Notes: generated by a model from the letters alone, not told the origin. Shown: positions 18,297-29,140, counted from the first letter of the stretch. The stretch: 32,187 nt of DNA from Geosiphon pyriformis (GCA_016748015.1 JAAOMT010000239.1:547554-579740); one strand, 5' to 3'. Numbers and translations are program-made.

Positions 18297-19180
18297 TGTT
18301 ACTCATAGAATATAAGAAATATAGTATTATTAGTCAATAAATATTAGCCAATCAGATATAGACATAGTAAATGTGGAATTCCAAGATTTCTCTCAAAGGA
18401 ATTGCAGAATTCCAGGAATTTCAGAATTCTCCAACAAAAAATCGCAGAATTCCAGAATTCCAGAATTCCTCTCATCAGAAATTGCAGGATTTCAGGAATT
18501 CCAAGATTCCTGTTACAAAAAATTAAGGAATTGAGGAATCTTAAATATGTATATATAGCAGTAGCATTAAAAGCAGAAAAGACAGAATTGACACTAAGAA
18601 CTCTTAGCTTAGTTACCACAATCCTCAAATAAATAACTATTCACTATATCAAATTCATTCTTCACTATCAACACTTCATGTTGATAGTAATTGATACTTA
18701 ACTATACTAGAACAATAGCTCTTGATCACGGCTATTGATGGGATACTAACTTGTAAATTATCTTGGCTTATTTCTTATTTTTTTTTTTTATCTTTTCTTT
18801 ATTTTCTTTGTTGTCTACTAACTTGATTAAAAAATTTATTCTTGGAACACTTATGGAGGAATAAAACTTAATTAAACAATACTTACTCTTGGAGAACTTA
18901 CAGAGGAACTGACGTCAGGAAACAGCACTGGTATATACTTATGGAGGATATCATACTAGGAAAATCATCAACCATTAAGCTAAGCAAGCAATTGATGAAA
19001 CTACAGTTTCAGAAAACTATTAATAAACTGTTATCTTTGAATCTTTGTCTATTATACAAAGAACTCAATTGGAAAAACCTTCAGACAAAATACCTTCAGA
19101 TTATCATTGTTACCAATCACTTTGAGCACCAAGTTATGGGTTTGTTATTTACATGACACCCCAAAAAAACATCTGTAACA
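18297..19180 (+). repeat. 3' LTR of element A (884 bp)
   Basis: It runs from TGTTAC to GTAACA. U3 has a dense array of GAATTCC-type palindromes (18375-18530) upstream of TATATATA at 18550-18557. A T-rich stretch lies at 18775-18810, and a full TGACGTCA palindrome at 18910-18917. The last 244 bp match 2397-2642. Its right edge joins LINE D directly. Confidence 0.9.
18375..18545 (+). promoter_or_regulatory. GAATTCC palindrome array upstream of the A LTR TATA box
   Basis: At least ten GAATTC or one-mismatch copies occur in about 170 bp, often in units of AGAATTCC repeated every 8 bp, with other steps of 11-14 bp. Both strands are open here for 75 codons or more, which is a by-product of the repeat. 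It occupies the same place relative to TATA as the 20-bp array of the B LTR. Confidence 0.65.
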
Positions 19181-20485
19181 CCAATTCAGAACACTCTTAA
19201 TCATACTCTCCTTATCTGAGCAAAATTGTTCCATATGTTTCTTAATAGCCTTTCTGATAGTAGTCTCTTGCAACAACTTTGACTCAAACATCTTGGATTT
19301 TCTGTACCCCTTTCTGACAAGTGACAAATAACTAAAAAAATTCTCCACTTTTTGGCCACCACGAGCCATGTTCTCCAGAATGAGAGCTCTATCAGCATCC
19401 AGAGCCAATTATTTCCTCACAAATTGATTGAAACCAGAAGTATTAGCAGAGGTCAGACATTTGACTATCTTGGCAACCAGCAACTCCAAACCCAAGAACT
19501 TAGAAGAATGTTTATTTTTTAAGCACTGAAAATCACAGAACCAATGTCTGGAAAATATTTTATCTGCAGAATCTACCACCACCTTTTCTAGCAAAGACCA
19601 TATAGCATCCAAATCAAGACCAGCAGCAGCACCAAGAAACCTCCCCTTTACCTCCAACATCTTAACAGAGGAACAATCCTTAAAACAAAACCACCCAGCA
19701 CCATCAGCATCCTTGATCCTAAATTTCCAACAATCCTTGTTGGCCTGCTTACACAAACCATTCAGCCGAACATCTAAGAGCCCACCTAGGCCAACCAAAA
19801 CCATAACAGATTTGTGATCCGTATCGAAGAAATCAGAAACAGAATTGACACAATGCTTTATAACAGCAGAAGATAGAGTTCCACTAACAAAAATAAAATC
19901 AATTGTCTTCTCCATCCCCTTAGAATTGCTCCATGTAGCCGTTTTGACTAAAGAGTATCCAGCAAAAGAATTGACTAAACCTAAACCCAAACAGAACTTA
20001 AAATTTGCACTCCTCCCAAAGTCATTCTTGTTGAAATCACCACCCAAAACAACAAAAGTGTTGGAATTAACAGCCTTAGCAATAAGAAAATTCACTGCAG
20101 GAGCCTGAGCAAACCTAGTCCCAGAAGAAGCACCAGCATACAAACCCAGAATTGTAACTGAAAGCTTGCCTTTAAACAAAAGCCAAATCAAAATCAAACG
20201 ACCAGAAACCTCCTTGACTCTAGAAACATGGCGAGCCAAAGAGTTGTCCATGATTACAGCAATGCCAGTACCAAGATAACCAATATCCAACCCAGAAGTA
20301 AAAATCCGAACCCCATCAAATTTGTTTTTAATCCATAATCCAAAAGAGGACCTCAATTTTGTCTCAGCAACAAAAAAAACCATATTTCCAGAACTCACAT
20401 GCCAATGGACAATGTCTGTCTGTTTTGTAGGGACATTGATACCCCAAACGTTGCATGTAGCAAATTTCCAGATCAGACCACTCAT
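19181..20485 (-). pseudogene. LINE D ORF2, N-terminal endonuclease part
   Basis: ORF2 nicks target DNA and reverse-transcribes the LINE RNA. The ATG at 20485-20483 overlaps the ORF1 stop as ATGA. The APE/exonuclease-endonuclease-phosphatase fold is complete: CNVWG Asn (about 20440), AETKL Glu (about 20371), GLYAG Tyr (about 20145), GGDFN Asp/Asn (about 20045), TIDFIF Asp (about 19895) and TDHKS His (about 19820). A TAA at 19411-19409 interrupts the frame, which then stays open to the junction at 19181. RT is not present. The catalytic residues look intact, unlike those of element A. Confidence 0.88.
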
Positions 20486-22349
20486 TGGGATGACAAAAAT
20501 AGGGACAAATCTGAACCAGAACACAAAAAATCTAATCTCACCATAATCGAACTGAACAAAGCCTTTAAAGCAGACAATTTAGACTTCAAACTGCCCATCT
20601 TGGAAGTGAGAATCTTTAAACCATTTGAACTAAGACCATCTGCAGATTCACCACCATTTGAAAGGAGGGGAGCAGGTGAAGCCAACATACTATTTAGAGC
20701 CATATCCGAATCCACAACCAGAGCCAAAGGCACAGAAACAGCCAAAGAAGAAACACAAGATGGAGACACCAATAATACCAGTTCAATGAAACTCAATTTT
20801 TTAAGAATGACAGAAACTTGATCTGAGAAAATTTTCAAAGAGCACTCCAAAACTGCCAAATGCTCACCCAATCCATCAACTTGAGGACTGGAAGAACCCA
20901 AAGAGAGAGGTGGACCACCAGAGAGCAAACCAAAACCAAAAAAAGAGCCACCAGAAAAGGAGTCAAGAGACACTACCTAAGTCCATGATTTACCACCAAA
21001 GACAGCAGGGTGAGAGATGGGAACCTTCTTCTTTACGTACAACTTGGCCAACTGAAAACAATCAAAACCAGAAGCAGGCTTCTTGAATGAACTTGAGAGC
21101 TCAGAAGATGATGCTACTGATGCATCACACTTCAGGGTTAAATGGCCAGAACACTCACACTTCTCACATTTAACCAAATCCAATCTGGCCCATGAGAGTT
21201 GTGTACCACCAAAGATAGGCTTAGTATGAAAGGCAGTATCCAAATTCTTCTCAGATTTAAAGCCAACAACAGCACAACAAACCCTATTGCCAGTGTTCAA
21301 AGATCAATTAATGATGCAGGTTTTCCCACAGCCCCATCCAGAAGAGTACTAAGATTGTGCACAGTCATTCCCACCAGCAAAGTAAACAAAAGCACTCTGA
21401 ACTGATTCCTTAATGTCCATGTATTATGATCTCCCATGGCCTTGACCACACGCACCAAATTTTTTCTGATTAGGAATGACCATTTTGAGGCCAACAGATC
21501 AGCTTAACTTGATTTGGCAAACTCCACCACAGTCTTCTGCCATAACCTAATTAATTACACTCTGATCAACCTAATTTCATCAAACTCAGCAACTGCGGCG
21601 ATGATCATATCTTTAGGTGTATCCATGGGAATCTCTTTGATTACTATGGCCCGATCTGAGTGCATTCCTGATTTCTTAAGATTGGTGTTTACAATGATCT
21701 TATTTTTCCTGGCCAATAATGTAGCCACTTCTATGTTCTTTTCTGAAGTGAAGATAGATCTGATGATCTTTTCAAATTTTGAGGGGGTGGTGGCCCCCCC
21801 AAAACCATTGATTTTTGAAAAAATTTTTCTGATGAACTGAGTTTTTGACATAGCCAAATTCTCTTCCACAGCCAAAAAATTGATATCTAAAGCAAATGAC
21901 TTTTTAACCGACACCTCCACAGAAGTTTTGATGATCTTGGGATCAATCCAAATCTTTTCCAAAAGAACCTTTTTCTTAAGGGGAGGCAGAAGGGGCTTTA
22001 CTTTCTTATCTATCTCAAAGTCAGAAGGATTAATAGGAGAACCGAAATTTGTACCAGTATTTACTCATTTAATCTTGGGAGTGTAAACAGCCAAATCTAA
22101 GAGAGAACCATCAAAACCACCAGACATATTAGCATCTTTATCATCACCAGATAGGCTCTCTACATTAGAATATATACTAGCACCAGAACCAGACTTCAAA
22201 GAGATATTTTTCTTATCACCAGAGTGTTTAACATTCCCAAGAGGAACTTTCTTTCTTTGTGAAAAGAAACCACCAGCAGAACTGTAAAACACACTCTTAG
22301 GAGCCTTCTTACTAGACATGCTGCCACTAGAAGCAGTCTCTAAATCCAT
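20482..22349 (-). pseudogene. LINE D ORF1, RRM-like folds and CCHC knuckle, decayed
   Basis: ORF1 proteins bind the LINE RNA. In order: a Ser/Gly/Lys-rich N-terminus (22349-22070); a first RRM-like fold with the IVIKEIPMDTPKDMI segment (about 21640-21590); a second with FRVLLFTLLVGMT (about 21395-21355); GNRVCCAVVGF (about 21295-21263); an intact CCHC knuckle CEKCECSGHLTLKC (about 21170-21128); and a Leu-rich, possibly coiled-coil tail. One frameshift lies near 21320. Stops at about 22065, 21553, 21507, 21303 and 20976 are explained by Trp, Gln or Arg codons hit by transitions, although only some of the original residues can be guessed with confidence. Confidence 0.8.
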
Positions 22350-22460
22350 GACAAAAGGGTTATTAGTTAAAGAAATGTCGAAATAAAACTAATAAGAAAA
22401 AACAAAAAAAAACTTCTTTCTCGAAAAATGCTCTTTGGGGAATTTTGGACATAGAAGAGA

Positions 22461-23335
22461 AAGATTTTTTTTTAAACTAATTTTAAAATTATAATTAGTA
22501 TTAACAGAGCCAATAAAAAAATAATATTATAAAAACCTAAAAAATAATAATAATTTTTCTAAATAATATTTTATAATTTATTGTTATTATGTATTAGCTT
22601 TATTTAAAAGTTTTGTAAATATAAATAAAAATATATTATGAATATAAATTATATTTAATAAAATAAAATTGTTATTTTATGTGTGTGAATCAAGATTTTT
22701 AATTCAACTAAATTTTCAATTTCAATAACAACTTTTATTCAATAATAAAGATTGGTGATGCATTAATAAAAGTGTTTGTTTATATTATTATTATTAAAAC
22801 CTAAGTAAATAAAATAAAGAGATACTAAATTAAAATATATTTCTTCAAATTTACATTTTTTTATTTTATAATGGCGCTTATTGCAAGTGTTTCTTCTTGA
22901 AGCTTTTAGTGAAACAGAGGGATAAGTTTGGGCAATATAACGGTGAATAAATAAAAAGGGTAACGGCGATATCAAAGGTAACATTTACGTGTCGACCTTT
23001 TTTTGGAATTTAGAAACACGATAACATTTTTTGCCGCCGGCCATTCTCTATTTTAGTCCACAAAGAATTTCAGCAGTACAATATTTTTCATGTAATACAT
23101 GAAGCCTAAATCGTTTTTACTTGGCGTCTTTGTGTATTATAGCTACTTGGATTTGTTCATAGTTAAACCTATTTAGTATGATGAATAACGATATGTGAAC
23201 ACAGAGAAATAACATAAATACTAACTCCACCTTTAAAAAATTTACTTTCTAAAAAAAACCTTTGTTCTTGTTAAAAACCCTATTCGAATAATAGCCTATT
23301 CAATTTTATTTAATTTTATTCACATAAAGTTAACC
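22461..23335. other. AT-rich intergenic region with kinase 5' flank
   Basis: Very AT-rich from 22461 to about 22860, with A/T-tract variation and no credible gene. The short minus-strand frame at 22984-22763 lacks any recognisable feature. Base composition rises near 23000-23060 (a GCCGCCGGCC patch at 23033-23042), then falls again toward the kinase start. The kinase promoter should lie in 23060-23335. I see no convincing TATA box, and the start context AACCATGG is favourable. Confidence 0.5.
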
Positions 23336-24256
23336 ATGGAAAACAAAGAAATTAAAAGAACAACTCGTCCATACGCTCATAATTGCAATGAGTGTCGAGG
23401 GTGTCAACAGAGTATTAAAGATGATAGTAATAATTGTTGTAGAGAATGCTGGTTCATGTTTTTTGAAAAAAATTATAAAGACTTTTCAAGTGGTAACGAA
23501 GAAGTTGATAAAATAATTAAGAATCCAATCTATATTCCACCTAATCAATCTGATAATTGGTATGGTAGATTGAATTACTATGAATGGATTCCATGGGAAC
23601 GTTTGTTGTATATCAACGAAATTGCTAGAGGAGGGTTTGGTATAATTTATAAAGCAACTCTAATTGATGGATTAATTGATCTATATAGTATAAAACATCA
23701 TGGTTCATTGGAATTTGAAAGAGAAAGAATAGACATAGAAGTAGCAATAAAAATTATAAAAACGAACAGTTCAGAAGTGATTAAAGAGGTAAATAAAGTA
23801 TTATTATTTATATCTATATATTTAATTCATTTTTAATTAATTCATATTTACCTATTATTTATTTACTATATATATTATTTATTTACTTAATCTTTTTTTA
23901 CACTGTGTTTTGATAGTTAAATATTCAAAGAGCTATGTTTATTAATAACGGTGAATATGGAAGTTCTTATGTCTCTAAAATATTGGGGATTACGCGAAAC
24001 GCTGAAACACTCGAGTATGGAATTGTGATGGAGTTTGCCGAACATGGAGATATGCGAAAATATTTATCAACAAATTTTCATTCTACGAGTTGGAAAGATA
24101 AATTACAGATCGCGTACCGTATAGCTTCTGGACTTTCTTCAATTCATTCTTCTGGTATGGTTCATCGTGACCTACATTCGGGCAACATCCTACAATTATA
24201 CACTGATGTGGTAACTATTGGAGACCTCGGATTATGTCAACCTACAAACCATGAAG

Positions 24257-24287
<31 letters not shown>

Positions 24288-24915
24288 AACAACAGAGGAA
24301 AAAAAGATATTTGGAGTGATTCCATATATTCCACCAGAAGTTTTAAGAGGAGAAGAGTTTACAACAGCTGGTGATATTTATAGTTATGGAATGTTATTAT
24401 GGGAATTATCAATAGGAAAACCTCCTTTTCATGATTGTCCTCATGACGAAATCCTTATAATGGCTATTTTAAATGGTCAAAGACCTAATATTACCTCCCC
24501 ACTTATTCCACCTCCAATTGCCGAAATAATTATAAAGTGTTGGGATCCTAATCCTAAGAATCGTCCTACTGCCATAGAGGTTAAAGATAAGTTTTGGGAA
24601 CTTTTTAAGTTGTATTGGAATAATATTAATATTAATATTAATAAGTTTAAAAGATGGATATACTTTGGGAAATCAAATAAACTTATAAGAAAAACAGCAA
24701 AAAATGACTCGACAACAACAAAGATAGGAATTCATCCAGAAGCAGTTTATACAAGTCGTCTTTTAACTGCTCAAATGGTCAATTTTTCAACAGGTTTGTT
24801 TATTTAATTTATAAAATGATTCATTTTATTTGCTTTAATTACATATTTTAACTTTCTTTTTAAAGAATTAGTCTATTTACCTGAGAGTAACAAAGTTGAA
24901 GAAAATTTTGAATGA
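23336..24915 (+). CDS. Protein kinase, TKL-like, three exons (459 aa)
   Basis: Predicted Ser/Thr or dual-specificity kinase, presumably in cytosolic signalling; substrate unknown. Exons 23336-23788, 23917-24793 and 24866-24915 join in frame across GT-AG introns. Residues 17-38 are Cys-rich (CNEC, CRGC, CCREC), perhaps a zinc site. Kinase core: glycine loop IARGGFGIIYK (about 96-106), VAIK Lys139, HRDLHSGNIL with Asp236, DLG 254-256, PPE 290-292, and the C-lobe DIYSYGMLLWE. Using exon 3 replaces an early stop at 24805 and adds ELVYLPESNKVEENFE. A Thr-rich tract (266-277) lies in the activation segment. All catalytic residues are present. The family is heavily expanded in Glomeromycotina (recalled, not tested). 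Confidence 0.92.
23789..23916 (+). other. Kinase intron 1 (128 bp)
   Basis: GTAAAT donor at 23789 and TAG acceptor ending 23916, phase 0, AT-rich. It separates the VAIK segment from the alphaC/hinge part. Splicing joins VIKE to LNIQRAMF, preserving the frame and the usual spacing from the VAIK Lys to the hinge. Confidence 0.85.
24259..24294 (+). repeat. ACA microsatellite in kinase activation segment
   Basis: Nine ACA codons, one ATA and two ACA encode a Thr tract between DLG and PPE. The repeat is a multiple of three, so length changes would keep the frame. Thr residues here could be phosphorylation sites. Confidence 0.9.
24794..24865 (+). other. Kinase intron 2 (72 bp)
   Basis: GTTTGT donor at 24794 and AAAG acceptor ending 24865, phase 1. 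Reading through would end the protein four codons later (TAA near 24805). Splicing gives a longer acidic C-terminus. The intron is short and T-rich before the acceptor, as expected for a fungal intron. Confidence 0.78.
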
Positions 24916-25240
24916 ATTTTTCATGTGTAATCGTTTAAATGAGTTTAAATAGATTTAATCTTTTTAATTATAAATCAATCATAATTAGATTAGAATTATA
25001 TTTTATATTTAGCAAAATTATCTTTTATTAATAAAATTTAAATATATACATGTAACATACTTTTATTTTCCATTTTACCATTTTAAAAAAAAATTTTATA
25101 ATTATCTTTTAATATTTATAATATTAATTAAAATATTTAACTATTTTGTTTTATATTTGTAATAATTTAAATTAAATTAAATTAATTAATTAAAATCAAA
25201 ATAATCAATAATTAAAACATTAAAGCATTCTCTTTTTTTT
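24916..25240. other. AT-rich intergenic region downstream of kinase
   Basis: This stretch holds the kinase 3' flank and extreme AT tracts (AATTAAATTAATT-type runs near 25160-25195). A T9 run at 25233-25241 may be the A-tail end of LINE E on the minus strand. No gene or RNA is visible. Confidence 0.5.
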
Positions 25241-27074
25241 TGTTTTCTGAATTATGATTTAATTTCTATATGGATTTATTAGAACAATTATTATTATTTT
25301 TATTAATGTTTTATGAGTGAGATCCAAACACTACCTAGAGCTATACATTAAAGAAATGACATAAACTAAGTGTGAATCATGCTCTTTCTACACGTAACCA
25401 ACCACTTAGGCTGATCAGGACAATACTACACAGCTATATGAACTGAAACAGAGTCACCAATACCAGAAAAGAAAGAACAATGTTTACAAAAGCCAAAATG
25501 AACACCACAAGCTTCAGCCACACCAAGTAGCCTAACCACACCAGCTGAGATCCTAAAAGCTGAACCAGGAACTGAAATAGAAAACGAGCCATCAAGTGGG
25601 ATAAGATTATTTCTTTCCATAAATACATGATATTTCACCCAAACCAACCAAATATTACTCTTGAAAGCAAGACCAAGAGAGCGCACAAATTCAACAATAT
25701 TCAAATTAACAACTTCTGAGGCCTTAAAAAGATTGACAGCCTCTTGAGACCAATCACTAAAAACAAACCCCTTAAAGAGAGCCATAGACACAGAAATATC
25801 AGAGGCACAAGAAGACAACAATTGTAGCATGCAAAAAGAAGAGAGAGATAGGCCAGAAAGCTCTATCCAAGATTTAAAATGTGTACTCAGTATCTGGAGA
25901 TGCGCAAACTTATCAATCTCACAAGAGAAAACATGATCCGATGTTTCCATTTTGCCATAATATAAGCACAAAACACTAGAGTACCATCTGTTATACAGGT
26001 GTTTTCTAATTGCAACAGGCAGCCAGTGGTACAATGTCTTCATGAAAAAAGTGTGTGCATCTGCTATGGGCTTGCTAGTGTGGCCAGCAGCCATATGTGA
26101 ATCAAGATGCCATACCAGTAAGGAGCAAAACCAATTAACGTCTACAAGCGAGCTGGCAGGCAAAAATTTAGAACCAGAGCCAACTTCCCAATGTGCATAA
26201 CAAACGGAACAAAAAATATCATGAACAAAATGTCTAAAATTGCCAGAAATGACACGACCATCTACTAACAAGAAGCGCGCATTCAAATGCGAAGGAAGAA
26301 ACCAGCCAGAGTGAGAAGAAGCTCTGGCAATAGCATCTGCTCATTCATTTTCAATCACACCAGAGTGACTCTTCACCTTGTGCCATTCTACCATCAAATT
26401 TCTGTCACGAATAGTATTCACAATAAGCTGGCGTTCAACCCAACAAAAATTGCAAAAATCTGGACACATTAGACCTAATTCAGACTTACAGGCATCCAAA
26501 GCAGCTTGACTATCAGAGAACAGACAAACAGAGCTAAAAGAGGGGACACACACCAGTGCCAGTGCAATAGCTTGTATTTCCGCCAAAGTAGAAGATAACA
26601 AATCCGACATACCAATGCCCAAACTTAGATCAATGTCACTAAAAAAAACCCCAGCCCCAGCTGCGCAATTTCTGGTACCAAGGTTCATTAGAGACCCATC
26701 TGTATAAACAGAAATGTCACCATGAGAAATTCGGGAGAGCCGATCACAAACCAACATGAAGCCAGGAGATACAAGAACACTCTGAAGACCCACACCAACC
26801 AAAGTGGGAGAGGAGGCACAAGAAGACAACATATCAAGAAGGAACTTGACAGAAAGCACAAACCATTCAAGAGTCGGGCCATGGGGGTTCAATCTCTTCC
26901 ACTGCTTGAATTTGTACCAGTCAAACACTGCACCATAACGATCATGGAGTTGGTTAACAAAGGCAATGCCATATCGCCAGAGTGAAGAAAGAAACTTGAC
27001 AAATTTAGACTCACTGAGAATGTCAGACATGGGTATTCCACCATGAAGCTGAAATAGACTATCAAAAAAACCAC
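25241..27074 (-). mobile_element. LINE E, 3' part, truncated by element F
   Basis: This is the 3' end of a second LINE in the same orientation as D: the end of ORF2 (27074-25426) and a 3' UTR. The coding sequence is cut at 27075, where the TGTTAC end of element F begins, so its RT should lie right of the window beyond F. It cannot be the missing half of D, because it lies upstream of D's 5' end in the same orientation. The left boundary is uncertain; the T-run at 25233-25241 is one candidate. Confidence 0.8.
25426..27074 (-). pseudogene. LINE E ORF2 C-terminus: RNase H and zinc-binding tail
   Basis: A post-RT region (27074-26740) is followed by an RNase H domain that starts at VYTDGS (about 26707) and contains AEIQAI Glu (about 26590), FSDSQAAL Asp (about 26525) and HKVKSHSG (about 26380). 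The single TGA at 26343-26341 replaces Arg in the common N-E-R-A-D motif (CGA to TGA). The tail at 26286-25426 has the RT-associated zinc-binding pattern LCLYYGKMETSDHVFSC (about 26000-25920), in which the second Cys of the usual CxxC is Tyr. The frame is otherwise open over 1.6 kb, so this LINE is younger or less decayed than the LTR elements. Confidence 0.85.
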
Positions 27075-27600
27075 TGTTACGGTTTAAAAATTTAGTAAAA
27101 AGAATCATAAAAATAATACAAACTATTCAATCATAATATAGCACAGTAATAATCTTAGAAAGGTAATGATTAACATAGTAGCAAACACCATCTCGCAATA
27201 GTGATAAGCACCAGTTCACAATAGCAGCCAACACCAACTGGTGATAGCAGCAAACACCAGATTGAAATATCAAAAAAAGAAAGTATTACAATGTGTTTTC
27301 TCGTAGAACTACAAACATGTATATATACAATAGTTTTAATATTGGGAAATAATCAATCAAGTAATAAAAATCATAACTTATCAAGCAATAGATCCAATTT
27401 TATCCAACAAACTCCACTTTAAATCATACTTTCAAATTAAATATCCCAAGAAACCTTTAAAATTAAAAAGAAATGAAAAAGAATATTTAAAACTAAACTA
27501 TCACAACCCAAAGTATTAAGAAACTTACTTGTATTATTTATTGAATGAAACTATCATTCATTAACTGAATCCTTTGGAAGAATAATCCTTGATCAAGATT
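27075..27600 (+). repeat. 5' LTR (or LTR remnant) of element F; 3' boundary unresolved
   Basis: The start TGTTAC is sharp, at the LINE E break. An array of CACCA-containing units (about 27180-27265) precedes TATATATA at 27320-27327. No GTAACA end and no TTTGGTGCTC primer region were found before gag-like coding begins near 27600. The left flank CCAC (27071-27074) is the expected target duplication. Confidence 0.6.
27180..27265 (+). promoter_or_regulatory. CACCA-unit array upstream of TATA in LTR F
   Basis: Four units related to TAGCAAACACCA recur about every 20-30 bp, one of them overlapping an inverted copy (ACCAACTGGT). The position relative to the TATA-like block equals that of the arrays in LTRs A and B, although the sequence is unrelated. 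Confidence 0.55.
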
Positions 27601-29140
27601 ATTCACATTGTTACCTGTCTCTTATAATCCATCGAGAAATTGAGCAATACACCAACAAAAATTTTCCAATATCCACAGGAAACACTAGGGAATATGCCAA
27701 CAAAACCAAAGAAAATTTAGAAACTAATCAGGAAAGTAACCAGCAAAAACTAGAAACACCAGCTCAAACGCCAAAGAAAACTGTCACTCAATCAATAAAA
27801 AAACAACGTATTTATTCACTAGAAGATAAATCATACCATTTTTCACCAGAAAATAAGATACAAATTCCATTAGAAGCTGCATCATTATTAACATCAACTC
27901 CACAAATGCCAAGAACTCTTAGTTATACTGATAAAATTAAACAACATAACTGGGGAGACATACCAATTACAGGAGGATATTCATTACTATTCCAAAACCC
28001 TTTTTTTCAGCCAAAATTTAGAACAGGGTTTGAAAACCATGAAGAGGAGTCTGAATCGGAATCTGAAAAAGAGACCAGTAAAAAAACAATCACAAGACCA
28101 GTCACTGGAACAAACAGCCAGTCCAGAAACCAAGAAACTTGTGATCAAGAGAAAGAACTGGATATAAGGGAAGCCACCTTTAGGAATGCTCAAGGAAATA
28201 TCATCTCACCTCCTCTTAGACCAATAAACCCACCAGCAGAAAATGGCAACGAAATGACCACATCATACATTGCAAGACTAACAGATTTCTCAGGAGAGGA
28301 AGAAGAAATGGACATGCACACATGGCTCAGAGAAGCACAAAAAGCCATCCAGGCAAATAACTGGAATGACCAAAAAGCAATTCAAACATTATCTTTCTTC
28401 CTGAAAGGCACAGACGACTTGTGGTATCAAAGCCTGGAAACAAAACCCACGAGCTTTGCCAAATTTAAAAATGCACTTCTGGAGTATTTTAGTGACCCAA
28501 ACGCCATAATCCAACTACAGAACAAATTCAATACTATCAAGCAAAATACTGGTGAAACTGTCACCCAATACCTTGTTCGATTCAATCAAATTCGCCATCA
28601 GATTAAAGCAATTAAACAAGGATACTACACTGATTCTCAAGTTTTAAATCAGTTTATTAGAGGATTAAAAAGCAGCATTTTAAAAAGAGTATGCCCTGCC
28701 CACCCTAATTCCTTACCAGAAGCCATTACACTCGCCAGAGCCTTTGAATCAGCTGAGAAAGAAGCTAACCATAGTCAAATAGTTAACATGGTAATGGAGG
28801 AAAATAAGACAGAAACATTAGAGAAAAGAGTAATGCGATTAGAAGAGGAACTCTCTAAGAAAATAGAAAGTTACCTCATCCCGAATCTGAGAAAAAATAC
28901 ATACCAACCACCTCAAAGACGCAGCCAGGAAGTTAGTAACAGTTGAAATAATCACTCGTCGCACCAGGAATTCAGAACAGAAACACGCACCTGCCATTTT
29001 TGCAAATGCGTAGGACATTTGATTAGTCAATGTTGAACGCGAATGATGCAGAAAGCATGCGAAAATAATTACTACATGCCACCCCAAATGCCCAGAAACC
29101 AGTACATGCCAATACCATGCCAATATCTCACCATGTATTA
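27600..29140 (+). pseudogene. Element F gag
   Basis: Structural Gag. Coding similarity to A begins before the first ATG (27906), with HREIEQYTNKNFPI near 27633-27675 matching A near 2960-3010, so 27906 is not the true start. Order: linker, acidic/Lys-rich stretch (28040-28160), retrotransposon-gag domain (about 28255-28760), coiled tail, CCHC knuckle at 28992-29033 with all ligands present. Open from about 27540 to 28943, then TGA at 28944 and 29034 and TAA near 29139. The capsid-like domain is uninterrupted and is the best copy of it in the window. Confidence 0.87.

Larger units (their letters stand above)
2397..19180 (+). mobile_element. Ty3/gypsy-type element A, interrupted by elements C and B
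   Basis: A is a complete but dead LTR retrotransposon once its insertions are removed. It has the end of its 5' LTR (2397-2642), one frame for Gag, protease, Cys-rich module, dUTPase, linker, reverse transcriptase and RNase H (2705 to about 8942), integrase split by B at 9573/16790, an extra ORF (to 18283), a polypurine tract and a 3' LTR (18297-19180). Internal length without B is about 8.4 kb. Domain order PR-RT-RH-IN places it in Ty3/gypsy. No chromodomain is visible. Dozens of stops and several lost catalytic residues make it non-functional. Its 3' end abuts LINE D, cutting the LINE ORF2. Confidence 0.9.
19181..22460 (-). mobile_element. LINE D (non-LTR retrotransposon), 5' half, truncated by element A
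   Basis: On the minus strand, a 5' UTR (about 22460-22350) is followed by ORF1 (22349-20482) and ORF2 (20485 onward), broken at 19181 where the A LTR begins. The reverse transcriptase and 3' end should lie left of the window beyond elements C and A. Two ORFs, an APE-type endonuclease and RRM/CCHC ORF1 place it among APE-type LINEs; the clade is not determined. The 5' boundary near 22460 is estimated from where the sequence turns uniformly AT-rich. Confidence 0.85.

Noticed and set aside
18344-18632. Overlapping open frames on both strands in LTR A
   Set aside because: They result from the GAATTCC repeat array, have low-complexity Phe/Leu/Asn content, and match no protein.
18910-18917. TGACGTCA as a CRE-type promoter site of element A
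   Set aside because: The palindrome is perfect, but it lies about 350 bp downstream of the TATA box and a single 8-bp match is weak evidence; it is mentioned only in the LTR entry.
19845-20821. Plus-strand open frames opposite LINE ORF1/ORF2
   Set aside because: They are antisense shadows of the endonuclease and ORF1 tail, without domains of their own.
22763-22984. Small minus-strand protein upstream of the kinase
   Set aside because: It has no recognisable domain, ends in an Asn-rich AT run, and lies in the probable kinase 5' flank.
19181-27074. LINE D and LINE E as one element split by the kinase
   Set aside because: E holds the 3' end of ORF2 but lies upstream of D's 5' end in the same orientation, so the order is wrong for one element.
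27906-27908. ATG as the gag start of element F
   Set aside because: Coding similarity to element A gag extends at least 270 bp upstream in the same frame.
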